From: Guyparkeria sp. SCN-R1
GTDB lineage: Bacteria; Pseudomonadota; Gammaproteobacteria; Halothiobacillales; Halothiobacillaceae
Direction: 5' to 3'
Assembly: GCF_003932495.1 (NCBI RefSeq)
Contig: NZ_QZMT01000018.1
Span: 1-37,189, forward strand
DNA length: 37,189 nucleotides
In this document: one piece after another, positions 1 through 8,841 of the stretch
How positions within the stretch are numbered: the stretch's first letter is position 1
Layout: the number at the start of each line of letters is the position of its first letter
Made by a program: the position numbers and the translations under genes
The notes under the pieces: model-generated
The model's input: only the letters and a program-made list of their open reading frames with translations
Told to the model about the DNA's origin: nothing
The model's database searches: none

Positions 1-55
1 GACTCAGGCCTTGGTGCCCGCCTAACCAACCGTCCAACTTTTGGGGGTCAGTTCA
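1..55 (-). mobile_element. Probable terminal end of an IS3-family (IS150-like) insertion sequence
   Basis: Read on the minus strand from position 55, the sequence begins TGAACTGACCCCCAAAAGTT, which has the TG...CA terminus and general look of IS3-family (IS150-like) inverted repeats as I remember them. Only the outermost 55 bases lie in the window, so no transposase can be seen. The glycerate kinase stop codon lies about 50 bp away, so no gene here is visibly broken by it. The family assignment is from memory of the end sequence, not from a database search. Confidence 0.45.
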
Positions 56-108
56 CTGGCCGGGGGGTTTGTCGTCTGGGTTGTCCTCTTGACCGGCGCT
101 TGCGCCGC

Positions 109-1260
109 TTACCCGGTGCGCGCGAGGTAATCCTGCATCAGGGCCTGCGTGCGGGCGGTGATCAGGCGGGCCGGTTCGGCCATGGCCTGCTCCAGCGTGG
201 TCGAGCCGTCGCAGAGCGCCCGGGCGTCGGCCAGGCCGAAGGTGGTCAGTTCCGCCTCGCTGCAGGCGATGCTGCCGGCGATCGCCATGACGGGCACGTC
301 CAGTCGTCCGGCACGGCGCACCACCTCGGCGACCACCTTGCCGCGCGAGGTCTGGCCGTCGATCTGGCCCTCGCCGGTGATGACCAGGTTGGACTCGGTG
401 ATGGCCGCGTCCAGGCCGATCAGCTCGGCGATGTAGGCGGCACCCATGCGGGCGGTGCCCCCCAGCACGCAGTCCAGCGCGAAGCCGAGCCCGCCGGCGG
501 CCCCGGCGCCCGGGGTGTCCACCGGGCGCTCGAGGTGACCGGCGGTCTCGATGCAACTGGCCAGTCGGTCGAGGTGACGGTCCATCGCCTCGATCTCCGA
601 CTCGGCCAGACCCTTCTGCGGACCGAACACGGGGCTGGCCCCGTACGGGCCGGTCAGCGGGTTGTCGACATCGTTGAGCACGGTGATCTCGACCTCCGAC
701 AGCCGCGTATCCAGCGCGGAGAAATCGACCCGTGCCAGGGCACGCAGCGCCGAGGGGTGCGCATCCAGTGCCTGTCCGTCGGCATCGAGAAAGCGCACGC
801 CCAGCGCGGCGAGCATGCCCGCGCCGCCATCGACCGTGCCGCTGCCGCCCAGGCCGATCAGCAGATGACGCGCGCCGGCATCCATCGCCGAACGCATCAG
901 TTCACCCACGCCACGGCTGTCGAGCTGCCACGGGTCGCGACGATCCGGGGGAACCAGGTCGAGCCCGCAGGCCGAGGCCACGTCGATCACCGCGCGCCGG
1001 TTGGCGGGGTCGAAACCCCAGCCGGCGGTCAGGTGCGTGCCGGTCGGCCCGTGGACGTCGGACAGGTGCCACTCCCAGCCCAGCGTATGCGTGATCAGAT
1101 CCGCGGTGCCCTCGCCGCCGTCGGCCATGGGCAGGGCGCGGATCTGCGCCTTAGGGCGGGCCGCGTGAACGCCGCGCGCCATGGCGGCTGCCACGGCGTC
1201 GGCTTCCAGGCTGCCCTTGAAGCTGTCCGGGCAGAGGACAACGTGCAGGTCGTCAGACAA
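109..1260 (-). CDS. garK: Glycerate kinase (GarK/GlxK family)
   Basis: This 383-aa cytoplasmic enzyme phosphorylates glycerate using ATP and feeds glyoxylate/glycerate carbon into lower glycolysis. The family is recognised from the N-terminal DSFKGSL motif (about residues 11-17), the MADGGEGT segment (about 45-52), the LGGSGTVDGGAGML glycine-rich segment (about 136-149) and the C-terminal GEGQIDGQTSRGK motif (about 295-307). The length matches the family's usual 370-380 residues. Its ATG at 1258-1260 overlaps the 3' end of the upstream permease gene by 8 bp, so the two are almost certainly co-transcribed and translationally coupled. Pairing with a GntP permease suggests uptake and phosphorylation of glycerate or a related sugar acid. 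Whether the product is 2- or 3-phosphoglycerate cannot be read from sequence. Confidence 0.93.
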   Translation of the reverse strand: MSDDLHVVLCPDSFKGSLEADAVAAAMARGVHAARPKAQIRALPMADGGEGTADLITHTLGWEWHLSDVHGPTGTHLTAGWGFDPANRRAVIDVASACGLDLVPPDRRDPWQLDSRGVGELMRSAMDAGARHLLIGLGGSGTVDGGAGMLAALGVRFLDADGQALDAHPSALRALARVDFSALDTRLSEVEITVLNDVDNPLTGPYGASPVFGPQKGLAESEIEAMDRHLDRLASCIETAGHLERPVDTPGAGAAGGLGFALDCVLGGTARMGAAYIAELIGLDAAITESNLVITGEGQIDGQTSRGKVVAEVVRRAGRLDVPVMAIAGSIACSEAELTTFGLADARALCDGSTTLEQAMAEPARLITARTQALMQDYLARTG

Positions 1261-2620
1261 GGATCAGCCCCAGGATGTAGATGGTGATCATGGCGCTGAT
1301 ACCTTGCAGCAGGGTCGCCGTGGTGAAGGTCTTGTAGGCGGTGGAAACCTTCATGCGGCTGAACTGGGAGACTACCCAGAAGAAGCTGTCGTTGGCGTGC
1401 GAGACGGTCATCGCGCCGGCGCCGACGGCCATTACGGCCAGGACCATGCCCATGTCCGAATCCAGGCCGAGGTCCGGCAGCAGCGGGGCGACCAGGGTGG
1501 AGGCGGTGACCAGCGCCACGGTCGACGAGCCCTGGGCGGACTTGAGCGCCGCGGCGATGATGAACGGCACGAACAGCCCCAGGCCGAGACCGGTCAGCAT
1601 CACTTCCAGCTGGCCGCCCAGCGGAGTCGCCTTCAGCACGTTACCGAACGCACCACCGGCGCCGGTGATCAGGATGATCGGCGCGGACAGCAGGATGCCG
1701 TCGACGGTCATCTGGTGAAAGCGGTCCTTCTTGTCGCCGCCCTTGATCAGGGTCAGCGCGAAGATCACGCCGATGGCGAGTGCGACGACCGGTTGGCCGA
1801 AGAAAGTGAAGATGTTGGCGATCAGGCCGGGTTCTTCGGCGCCACGCGTGGCTAGGCTCGCGATCGAGCCCAGGCAGATCAGCGCGATCGGGGCGATGAT
1901 CGGCATGAACGAGGCCAGGGTCGACGGCCGATGGGCCATGTCCGGCTCCGGCTCCTCGATCTCCTCGCCGACCGCTTCGCTGATCGGGTCCGGCTCGAGC
2001 AGTTCGGCCTCGTTGGCCGGGTCGGAGTAGCGGCTGGCCCACAGCGCGCCGACGATCGCGGTCACGGCGGCGACCAGCAGGCCCACCAGGATGACCAGGC
2101 CGAGCGAATCGGCAATGCCCAGGTTGGCGGCCGCGGCGATCGGGCCCGGCGTGGGCGGCACGAAGTTGTGGGTGGCGAACAGGCCGGTGGCCAGCGCCAC
2201 GCTCATGGCGACCACCGAGGTGCCGGTCTTCTTCGCCATGGCGTTCTTGAGCGAGTTGAGGATCACGTAGCCCGAGTCGCAGAACACCGGGATCGACACG
2301 ATGTAGCCGATCAGCGAGACGGTGAAGTTGGGGAAGCGATCGGACAGCAGGCGGATGATCGCCTCGGCCATCACGATGGCCGCGCCGGTGCGCTCGAGGA
2401 TCACGCCGATGATCGTGCCCAGCGCGATGACGATGCCGATGTAGCCCAGCGTGCCGCCGAAGCCGTCGTTGATGATGCTGATGGCCTCTTTCGGCGCGAT
2501 ACCGCCGGCCAGGGCCATGGCGAAGGCGGCCAGCAACAGGGCCAGGAAGGGGTGCATGCGCAGTTTCGCTGTCGCGAACACCAGAGCGATCACCACGATG
2601 ATCAGGCTTGCGATAAGCAT
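1253..2620 (-). CDS. GntP-family gluconate/glycerate:H+ symporter
   Basis: This 455-aa inner-membrane protein has about 12 hydrophobic segments and belongs to the GntP gluconate permease family, which imports gluconate, glycerate or related hydroxy acids with protons. Signatures are SIPVFCDSGYVIL (about residues 109-121), ATHNFVPPTPGPIAAA (about 149-164), GSSTVALVTA and HANDSFFWVVSQF near the C-terminus. A charged cytoplasmic loop rich in Glu and Pro (about 200-230) splits the protein, as is usual in the family. The ATG at 2618-2620 has a strong AAGGAG ribosome site 10 nt upstream, which fixes the start. The overlapping glycerate kinase downstream makes glycerate the most likely substrate, but that is inference from context. 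Confidence 0.92.
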   Translation of the reverse strand: MLIASLIIVVIALVFATAKLRMHPFLALLLAAFAMALAGGIAPKEAISIINDGFGGTLGYIGIVIALGTIIGVILERTGAAIVMAEAIIRLLSDRFPNFTVSLIGYIVSIPVFCDSGYVILNSLKNAMAKKTGTSVVAMSVALATGLFATHNFVPPTPGPIAAAANLGIADSLGLVILVGLLVAAVTAIVGALWASRYSDPANEAELLEPDPISEAVGEEIEEPEPDMAHRPSTLASFMPIIAPIALICLGSIASLATRGAEEPGLIANIFTFFGQPVVALAIGVIFALTLIKGGDKKDRFHQMTVDGILLSAPIILITGAGGAFGNVLKATPLGGQLEVMLTGLGLGLFVPFIIAAALKSAQGSSTVALVTASTLVAPLLPDLGLDSDMGMVLAVMAVGAGAMTVSHANDSFFWVVSQFSRMKVSTAYKTFTTATLLQGISAMITIYILGLILV

Positions 2621-3144
2621 GGCGCTCAGTCTCCTTGATGGTTGATCCGTTCTTGTTTTCGGTCGTCGATCGACTCGTTTTTCTGCCGCACACCCCGCCG
2701 ATGAGGTGTGATGACAAGGGCCGAGTGTAGACAGGCTTTTCGAGCGCCGCGATGACAGTTTGCCTATCGGGGGATTAAATACATTGCATCGCTAGCAGAG
2801 ACGTGATGCATGCGATCCGCATTTTGCATGAAAACGGCTGACTCGGCGACAAGCCGAAAATCGCTATTTCGGATTACACAGTCGGGCGCGTGCGTCACGG
2901 AACGTGGGCTCGACACGGCGGAACGCACGCCTCGTGTTGCTTGCGGTGCCGGCCTCCACGTCACCCGATGCTGGCGGGAACTAATCCGGCTGGCCTGCGT
3001 CAGGTTGTGGGTGAGGGTATATCCGAGCCTTGCGGTTGGTTCTAGGCTCATGACTCTCTGACCGGCCATCTCCGGTCGCCGTCCTGTCGTGTCGATGGCC
3101 AACCCGATGTCGCAATTGCCCGGCCTGCCCGGAAAGAGGACGAA
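2621..3144. promoter_or_regulatory. Intergenic control region between gntP (-) and opgG (+)
   Basis: This is 524 bp without a convincing gene between two divergent transcription units, so it must hold both promoters. The two overlapping ORFs of 83 and 112 codons here have no ribosome sites and unconvincing protein sequence. I see an inverted repeat ATGCG-ATC-CGCAT at 2810-2822 embedded in several TGCAT words (2806-2829), a plausible repressor or activator site for the sugar-acid operon. No clean sigma-70 hexamer pair stands out on either strand. Confidence 0.4.
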
Positions 3145-4758
3145 TTGTCAGTGTTGACCCGATTCAGCATCTACCCCTACCCCGATGTGCGCCGTCAAGT
3201 GGACAGGTGCTCGTGGCCCCGGCATCTATGCGCCGCGCTCTGCGTGGTGCTGGGCCTACTGGCGGCGCCGAACGTGTTCGCGTTCAGCCTGGAGCAGGTC
3301 GACGCCGTCGCCCAAGCGCTTGCCGAGCGCGAACACGAGCCGACTCCACCGATTCCTGAGGCACTGGGCAAGATCGATGCCGACACCTTCGGCCAGATCC
3401 GCTACAAGCGGGGTTCACGGCTGGACTGGACCGGCGCCCGGTTTTCCATTCGGCCGGTCTCGGCCGGGCATGTCTATCGACACCCGGTCGAGTTGTTTGA
3501 GGTTGTCGATGATGAGGTGCAGCAGGTTGCGTTCACCAAATCGGACTTCGACTGGCCGAACGAGTCGTTTGCCCGCAAGGTGCCGGCCGATCTGGGTTTC
3601 GCGGGATTCGATATCCGTTATCCCCTGCAACGCCCGGATGCGCCGGAGACGGTCGTTCGCTTCCTGGGCGGCGCCCTGTTCCGTGCGGTGGCCCATGACC
3701 AGGTGATGGGGGCTCATGCCCGGGGCCTGGCGATCGACACGGGTCTGCCTGCCGGCGAGGAATTCCCGGCATTCCGGCGATTCTGGCTGGTTCGTCCGGA
3801 GCCGGGCGCGCGCCGCATGACCCTGTACGCGTTGATGGACAGCAAGTCGCTGACCGGGGCGTACCGCTTCGTCATCGAGCCCGGAGCCGACCAGACGATA
3901 ATCCGGGTAAAGGCCAGGCTGCATGCTCGGCGGCCCGTCGACCGACTGGGCCTGGCGCCGATCTCGTCGATGTACTTCTACGGTCGGAACGAACGGCCGG
4001 ACGATTCGCACTGGCGGCCGGCCGTGTTCAGTTCCAGCGGGCTGCTGATCCACGAGGGCGAGGGGGACTGGTTGTACCGGCCGCTGCGAAACCCGCGCGA
4101 GTTGCGTTTGGACCAGTTTCCGGCCGACGGGGTGCGTGGCTTCGGTCTGATGCAGCGCGATACCCGCTTTGGCACGTTCGAGGATCCCGTGGGCCGTTTC
4201 GAGAAGCGTCCGTCCGTGTGGGTGACGCCTCAGGCGGGTTTCGGTGGCGGCACCCTCGACCTGGTGCAGCTCCCGGTAAACAGTGAACGTCACGAGAACC
4301 AGGTGGTCTTCTTCGAGCCGCATGAACCGCTGAAGCCGGGCGATCCGATCGGCGTCGCCTACGACGTGAGTTTCGGCCAGCGTGACGCGGTGGCCGAGGA
4401 GGTGGCCCAGGTGCGGGGTGTGCTCATTGGTGTCGAGGGCGCCGAGGAGCAGGGAGGGGAGCAGTCGGCTCCCGCGTATCGCGTCAACGTGGATTACACC
4501 GGCGGTGCGCTGTCGTCCCTGTCCGACAGTGCACCGGTGGTCGCCTCGATTTCCCGTGAACAGTCGGTTCGCGTGCTCGAGCAGTCCGTGGCGCCGTTGC
4601 CAGCCGGAGGCTGGCGCTTGTCGATGCTGCTGCAGCCGACGGGCGAGCAGCCGTTGAGGGTGCGTGCGTCCCTGGCGCTCGAGGGCAAGACCATTTCCGA
4701 AAGCTGGCAGGACACGCTGCCCGGCCAGGTCGGCCGCTATCTGGAGGAAGGAAAATGA
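3145..4758 (+). CDS. opgG: Periplasmic glucan biosynthesis protein OpgG (MdoG family)
   Basis: This 537-aa periplasmic protein acts in making osmoregulated periplasmic glucans, working on the beta-1,2-glucan backbone that OpgH delivers. A basic N-terminus followed by a hydrophobic stretch ending in VFA gives a Sec signal peptide with likely cleavage after residue 46. The mature part has the long MdoG beta-sandwich domain, including a conserved RGFGLMQRDTRF segment (about residues 331-342) and RPSVWVTP (about 354-361), then a C-terminal Ig-like domain. E. coli OpgG and OpgD have been assigned to beta-1,2-glucanase family GH186. The start is TTG at 3145 behind a GGAAAGAGGA ribosome site; GTG at 3151 is an alternative. 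Its stop overlaps the next gene's ATG (ATGA at 4755-4758), so it heads a coupled opg operon. Confidence 0.93.
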   Translation: MSVLTRFSIYPYPDVRRQVDRCSWPRHLCAALCVVLGLLAAPNVFAFSLEQVDAVAQALAEREHEPTPPIPEALGKIDADTFGQIRYKRGSRLDWTGARFSIRPVSAGHVYRHPVELFEVVDDEVQQVAFTKSDFDWPNESFARKVPADLGFAGFDIRYPLQRPDAPETVVRFLGGALFRAVAHDQVMGAHARGLAIDTGLPAGEEFPAFRRFWLVRPEPGARRMTLYALMDSKSLTGAYRFVIEPGADQTIIRVKARLHARRPVDRLGLAPISSMYFYGRNERPDDSHWRPAVFSSSGLLIHEGEGDWLYRPLRNPRELRLDQFPADGVRGFGLMQRDTRFGTFEDPVGRFEKRPSVWVTPQAGFGGGTLDLVQLPVNSERHENQVVFFEPHEPLKPGDPIGVAYDVSFGQRDAVAEEVAQVRGVLIGVEGAEEQGGEQSAPAYRVNVDYTGGALSSLSDSAPVVASISREQSVRVLEQSVAPLPAGGWRLSMLLQPTGEQPLRVRASLALEGKTISESWQDTLPGQVGRYLEEGK

Positions 4759-5042
4759 CCGAGGCTCGAGGTCCGCACGACGATACCCCCGTCATTGTTT
4801 GTCATGACGTGTGCGGGGCACTGCGTCGCTACGGACGCGCCGTGGCGCACGAGATCTCGCTGACCGGCCGGCCGGTAGAGGCCGGGGCGCTCGTCCCGAC
4901 CCGCGCGGCGGCCGATGCGCGTTTGGACGACTCGCTTCGCCGGCTGGTCGAGGCGCCGCGTCGCAGCGGTCGACCGATCCATCGGGCCTCGCTCGGCTAC
5001 GCCAGCACGGCTACCTCCGACAAAGGCCGGGACGAGTCGTGA
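4755..5042 (+). CDS. 95-aa unknown protein between opgG and opgH
   Basis: This small soluble protein is not one I recognise. It starts with an ATGA overlap on opgG and ends in a GTGA overlap (5039-5042) on opgH, so it is locked into the operon at both sides, and its codons have the high third-position GC expected of a real gene here. There is no signal peptide or membrane segment; the C-terminal half is rich in Arg and Ala. OpgH of E. coli carries roughly 130 extra cytoplasmic residues ahead of its first membrane helix, a part linked to FtsZ inhibition, and this OpgH lacks them. The small ORF sits exactly where that extension would be encoded, though in another frame. It may be a detached regulatory partner of OpgH; that is inference. 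Confidence 0.7.
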   Translation: MTEARGPHDDTPVIVCHDVCGALRRYGRAVAHEISLTGRPVEAGALVPTRAAADARLDDSLRRLVEAPRRSGRPIHRASLGYASTATSDKGRDES

Positions 5043-7165
5043 TCGACGCCTGGCGCCGGACGCTCTTTCTTCTGATGGTGCTTGCCCAGACGGCGGCGGG
5101 CACCTGGGGCATGATCTGGGTGCTGCCCTACCATGGCACGCGTCCCCTGGAAATCGCCATCCTCGCGACCTTCATTCCCCTGTACGCCTTCATCACGGCC
5201 GGCAGCTGGATGGCGATCTTCGGCTTCGTCATGCGTCGGGTCTCGGGTCGGGGGGACCGTCACGGTCTGATGCGTCGCTATGCGGATCGCTGGCCGCAGG
5301 CCCCGCTTGCACCGACCGCGGTGATCATGCCGGTCTACCACGAGGACGTCGACCGCGTATACCAGGGGCTGCGGGCCACCCTGGTCTCGCTGCTCGAGAC
5401 CGGCGAGAGCGACCCGTTCGAGTTCTTCCTGCTCTCCGACAGTCGTGACCCGGAGATCTGGCTTGCCGAACAGGCGGCCTGGCGTTCGCTGGTGGCTGAG
5501 TTCGGGTTGGAAGGGCGGCTTCACTACCGCCGGCGACGCGTCAATCTCAAGGCGAAGACCGGCAATGTCTCCGACTTCCTGCGCCGGTGGGGGAGTGATT
5601 TCCGCTACTTCGTGGTATTGGATGCCGACAGCGTCATGTCGGGAGAGGCCCTGACGACACTGGTCCGGCTGATGGAGTGCGACAGCCGCGTCGGCATGAT
5701 CCAGACGGTGCCGCGACTGTTCAACGCCCGCTCGGCCTTCGCCCGGATGCAGCAGTTCGTCACCCACCTGTACGGGCCGCTGTTCACCGACGGGCTGGCG
5801 GCGCTCCAGCGATCGGAGGCGGTCTTCTGGGGGCACAACGCCATCATCCGTACCGAGCCGTTTATGCGGCACTGCGGTCTGCCCCGCATGCGCGGCGTGG
5901 GTCTCTGGCGCGGCGCGGTGTTGAGCCACGATTTCCTCGAGGCATCCCTGATCACGCGTGCCGGTTATCAGGTCTGGCTCGAGGCCGGCATCCCGGGCAG
6001 CTTCGAGGAGTCGCCACCCTCGCTGGATGACGAGCTGATCCGGGACCGCCGCTGGTCCAAGGGCAATCTGCAGCATCTGCGTCATCTCCTGGCCGAGCCG
6101 GGGCTGCGGGTGGCCCATCGTTTCGCCCTGCTCAACGGGATTTTCGCCTATGTCGCCTCGCCGGTCTGGTTCCTGTTCCTGGTGTTCACCACGCTGGAGG
6201 TGGCCCGCTTCAAGCTTGGTGACATCGACTATTTCCCCGACCCGGACGCCTTGTATCCCGCCTGGCCGCAGTGGCATCCCGAATGGGCGTTGCTGCTGGT
6301 CACGAGCACGCTGGTGACGTTGTTCCTGCCCAAGGTCCTGGCGCTGCTGGAAGTGCTCGTCTTCGACCGCGAACGGCTGCGAGGGTTCGGCAGCGCGCCG
6401 CGGCTGCTGCAGGGGTTCTTTCTGGAAAACCTCTTTTCGGTCCTGCTAGCGCCGGTGCGGATGCTGGCCCACAGTGTCTTCGTCGTCACCGCACTGTTGA
6501 ACGTGACGGTGAGTTGGGCAGGGCAGAACCGGGGCAACGAGCTTTCCTGGCGCACGGCGATGGCCCGCCACGTCCCCGGGGCGGTACTGTCGCTCGCCTG
6601 GACGGGGGGCGCGTATCTCATCGATCCCTACTTCTTCTACTGGACCCTGCCCATAACCGTGCCGTTGGTGCTGGCCGTGCCGGTCACGGTCGGCCTGTCC
6701 CGTTTCACGCTGGGCCAACGCTGGCGCCGCAAGGGGATCTGGTTGACGCCGCCGGAGGCGGGCCGTGACGACCCGGTACTGGAGCGTTTCCAGCCGGATG
6801 CCGTTGCGCCACGGCCGGGCGGGGAATCCGGCTGGCTGCTGTGGACGCTGCTCGACCCGGCGCAATGGCGCCAGGCGGCCGCCCATGCACCGCGCCGCGG
6901 CGGCCTGGCACGACGGGCCGCCCAGCGAGTGGCGGAAGATTGGATCGCCGCTGGTCCGGATGGCATGCCGGGCAAGCGAGCTGCCCGGGTGCTCGATGAC
7001 GTCGAGGCGATGCGGCGCGTGCACGAACACGCGTGGCGCGGCGAGGTCGCGGACCCGTGGGGTCGTCTGGCCGAGCGCTATGCCCGGCATGTCTGTACCG
7101 GGGCGGAGGCCGCAGTCGGAAGACCGGCGGTATCAACTGACAAATCAGGAGGGTATGCATCATGA
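5039..7165 (+). CDS. opgH: Glucan glucosyltransferase OpgH (MdoH), short N-terminus
   Basis: This inner-membrane family-2 glycosyltransferase polymerises UDP-glucose into the beta-1,2-glucan backbone and passes it to the periplasm. I place the start at GTG 5039 (708 aa): the first membrane helix begins within ten residues and the start overlaps the preceding stop. An upstream ATG at 4811 in the same frame gives 784 aa, but its extra residues are Arg-rich shadow sequence of the 95-aa ORF. Two helices (about 6-28 and 35-62) precede the catalytic domain, which shows D134 (SDSRD), D195 and D197 (LDADS), D298 (SHDFLE) and R335-W339 (RDRRW). About five to six further helices follow. The E. coli enzyme is 847 aa, the difference being mainly a missing N-terminal cytoplasmic extension. 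Confidence 0.93.
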   Translation: MIDAWRRTLFLLMVLAQTAAGTWGMIWVLPYHGTRPLEIAILATFIPLYAFITAGSWMAIFGFVMRRVSGRGDRHGLMRRYADRWPQAPLAPTAVIMPVYHEDVDRVYQGLRATLVSLLETGESDPFEFFLLSDSRDPEIWLAEQAAWRSLVAEFGLEGRLHYRRRRVNLKAKTGNVSDFLRRWGSDFRYFVVLDADSVMSGEALTTLVRLMECDSRVGMIQTVPRLFNARSAFARMQQFVTHLYGPLFTDGLAALQRSEAVFWGHNAIIRTEPFMRHCGLPRMRGVGLWRGAVLSHDFLEASLITRAGYQVWLEAGIPGSFEESPPSLDDELIRDRRWSKGNLQHLRHLLAEPGLRVAHRFALLNGIFAYVASPVWFLFLVFTTLEVARFKLGDIDYFPDPDALYPAWPQWHPEWALLLVTSTLVTLFLPKVLALLEVLVFDRERLRGFGSAPRLLQGFFLENLFSVLLAPVRMLAHSVFVVTALLNVTVSWAGQNRGNELSWRTAMARHVPGAVLSLAWTGGAYLIDPYFFYWTLPITVPLVLAVPVTVGLSRFTLGQRWRRKGIWLTPPEAGRDDPVLERFQPDAVAPRPGGESGWLLWTLLDPAQWRQAAAHAPRRGGLARRAAQRVAEDWIAAGPDGMPGKRAARVLDDVEAMRRVHEHAWRGEVADPWGRLAERYARHVCTGAEAAVGRPAVSTDKSGGYAS

Positions 7166-8793
7166 GTGATCACTCGATCCATCGGCCGGGGCGACGGGCC
7201 TGGCTGCGCGGCCTGCTCGCCATGGGCGTGGCGGCTGGCAGCGCCCGGTCGCTTAGTGCCATGGCCTCGGAGGCCGTCGATGCCGAGACGGGGCTGGAGC
7301 TGGGAACGGCCGAGCCATTCTCTTTCGAGACGCTCATTCAGCGGGCGGAACAACTTGCCGCCGAGCCGTACGACCCGCCGCCACGCCCGGCTTCCGAGGC
7401 GATCCAGTCGATCAACTACGATGCCGCCGGGAAGATCCATTACCGCCGCGACATGGCGCTATGGCGTGACGGCCCATCGGTCTACCCGATCACGTTCCGG
7501 CCGCTGGGCGAGTACTTCCCCAAGCCGGTGGCCATGCACGTGGTCGCCGGCGATCAGGCGCGACCGGTGCGCTACCGCCCCGACTATTTCGACATGCCAT
7601 CCGACAGCCCGCTGCGAGCCGTGCCCGAGGGAGCCTCGGGTATCGCGGGGTTCTGGGTGCACCGTTCCCGGCGGACACATGACTGGTTCGAGGAGGAGCC
7701 CTGGGCGACCTTCCAGGGGGCGTCCTACTTCCGTGCCGTCTCCGAGACGGGGCAGGTGGGGATGTCCGCTCGCGGTATCGCGGTCAACACGGCCGGCGAA
7801 CAGGAAGAAGAATTCCCCGACTTCCGCGCGTTCTGGTTCGAGCCGGCGGCGAGCGAGGGAGATCCGGTGGTGGTCCACGCGCTCCTCGACGGGCCGTCGG
7901 TGACCGGCGCGTACCGTATCGCCCTGCGCTCGCGGGGTGATACCGAGATAGAAGTCGAAAAGCACCTGTTCGTACGCAAGACCATCGACCAGCTCGGCAT
8001 CGCGCCGCTGACATCGATGTGCTGGTACACCGAGACGCCCAATGTGCACCTGCGAGGCTGGCGTCCCGAGGTGCATGATTCGGACACGCTTGCAATCTGG
8101 AATGGCGCCGGCGAGCGGCTGGCCCGTCCGCTGGTCAACCCGCCCTCCCATGGTTATTCGGCTTTCGCCGACCAAAATCCGCGTGGCTTCGGCCTGTTAC
8201 AGCGCGACCGGGACTTCGGCCATTACCTCGACGGTGTGGGCTACGAGAAACGCCCCTCCGTGTGGGTGGAGCCACTCGGTGACTGGGGTGAGGGTCAGGT
8301 GGCGCTGGTCGAACTGCCCACGAACGACGAGACCTTCGACAACATCGTCGCCTTCTGGCAACCGGCAGGGTCGCAATTGGCCGGCTCGGCGCTGACGTAC
8401 CGCTACCGCCTCTACTGGAGTGTGGACGAGCCGTTTGACCCGGATCTTGCCCGAGCCGTCAGCTTGCGTGCCGGTCCGGGGGGCGATTTCGGCAAGCCCC
8501 GCATAGCGGACACGGTTCGGTTGGTGATTGGCTGGCAAGGGGCGCGGCTGGAGTCTGTCGATCCGGAGGAAGCCGAGTTTCGTGTCGAGGCGAGCCCGGT
8601 GGGTGAGATCAGCAACGTTAGGGTCCGGCAGGTGGCGGGGCACCCGGATCGCTGGCAGACGGAATTCGATCTGCACGTCACCGAGGATGCGCCGGTGGAA
8701 CTGCGTGGCGAGTTGCGCGTTGACGACGAGCCGGTTGCCGAGTCCTGGCTGTACCAGTATCACCGACAGGCGTTTCGTGAGGTGATGCCGTAA
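7162..8793 (+). CDS. opgD: Periplasmic glucan biosynthesis protein OpgD (Tat-exported OpgG paralogue)
   Basis: This 543-aa MdoG-family protein is a clear paralogue of OpgG in the same operon: it has matching RGFGLLQRDRDF and RPSVWVEP segments. Its N-terminus carries a twin-arginine motif (RRAWLRGL, residues 11-18) followed by a hydrophobic stretch, so it is exported folded by the Tat system, as is E. coli OpgD. OpgG here has a Sec-type signal instead. The ATG at 7162 overlaps the opgH stop (ATGA) and has a CAGGAGG ribosome site at 7146-7152. OpgD is thought to modify or limit glucan chain length in the periplasm. Having both paralogues flank the synthase in one operon is unusual for E. coli-type layouts, where opgD is unlinked. 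Confidence 0.88.
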   Translation: MSDHSIHRPGRRAWLRGLLAMGVAAGSARSLSAMASEAVDAETGLELGTAEPFSFETLIQRAEQLAAEPYDPPPRPASEAIQSINYDAAGKIHYRRDMALWRDGPSVYPITFRPLGEYFPKPVAMHVVAGDQARPVRYRPDYFDMPSDSPLRAVPEGASGIAGFWVHRSRRTHDWFEEEPWATFQGASYFRAVSETGQVGMSARGIAVNTAGEQEEEFPDFRAFWFEPAASEGDPVVVHALLDGPSVTGAYRIALRSRGDTEIEVEKHLFVRKTIDQLGIAPLTSMCWYTETPNVHLRGWRPEVHDSDTLAIWNGAGERLARPLVNPPSHGYSAFADQNPRGFGLLQRDRDFGHYLDGVGYEKRPSVWVEPLGDWGEGQVALVELPTNDETFDNIVAFWQPAGSQLAGSALTYRYRLYWSVDEPFDPDLARAVSLRAGPGGDFGKPRIADTVRLVIGWQGARLESVDPEEAEFRVEASPVGEISNVRVRQVAGHPDRWQTEFDLHVTEDAPVELRGELRVDDEPVAESWLYQYHRQAFREVMP

Positions 8794-8841
8794 CGCTCGA
8801 GGTGTGCCGGGATGGTCCGCTGAAATTCAGCGCGACCGGGG

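Noticed and set aside
100-1287. A 395-codon plus-strand ORF over the glycerate kinase gene
   Set aside because: It is the antisense shadow of a well-conserved enzyme; its sequence is Arg/Gly/His-rich without recognisable motifs.
4811-5038. N-terminal extension giving a 784-aa OpgH
   Set aside because: The 76 added residues are Arg-rich out-of-frame reading of the 95-aa ORF. The GTG at 5039 begins just before the first membrane helix and overlaps the previous stop.
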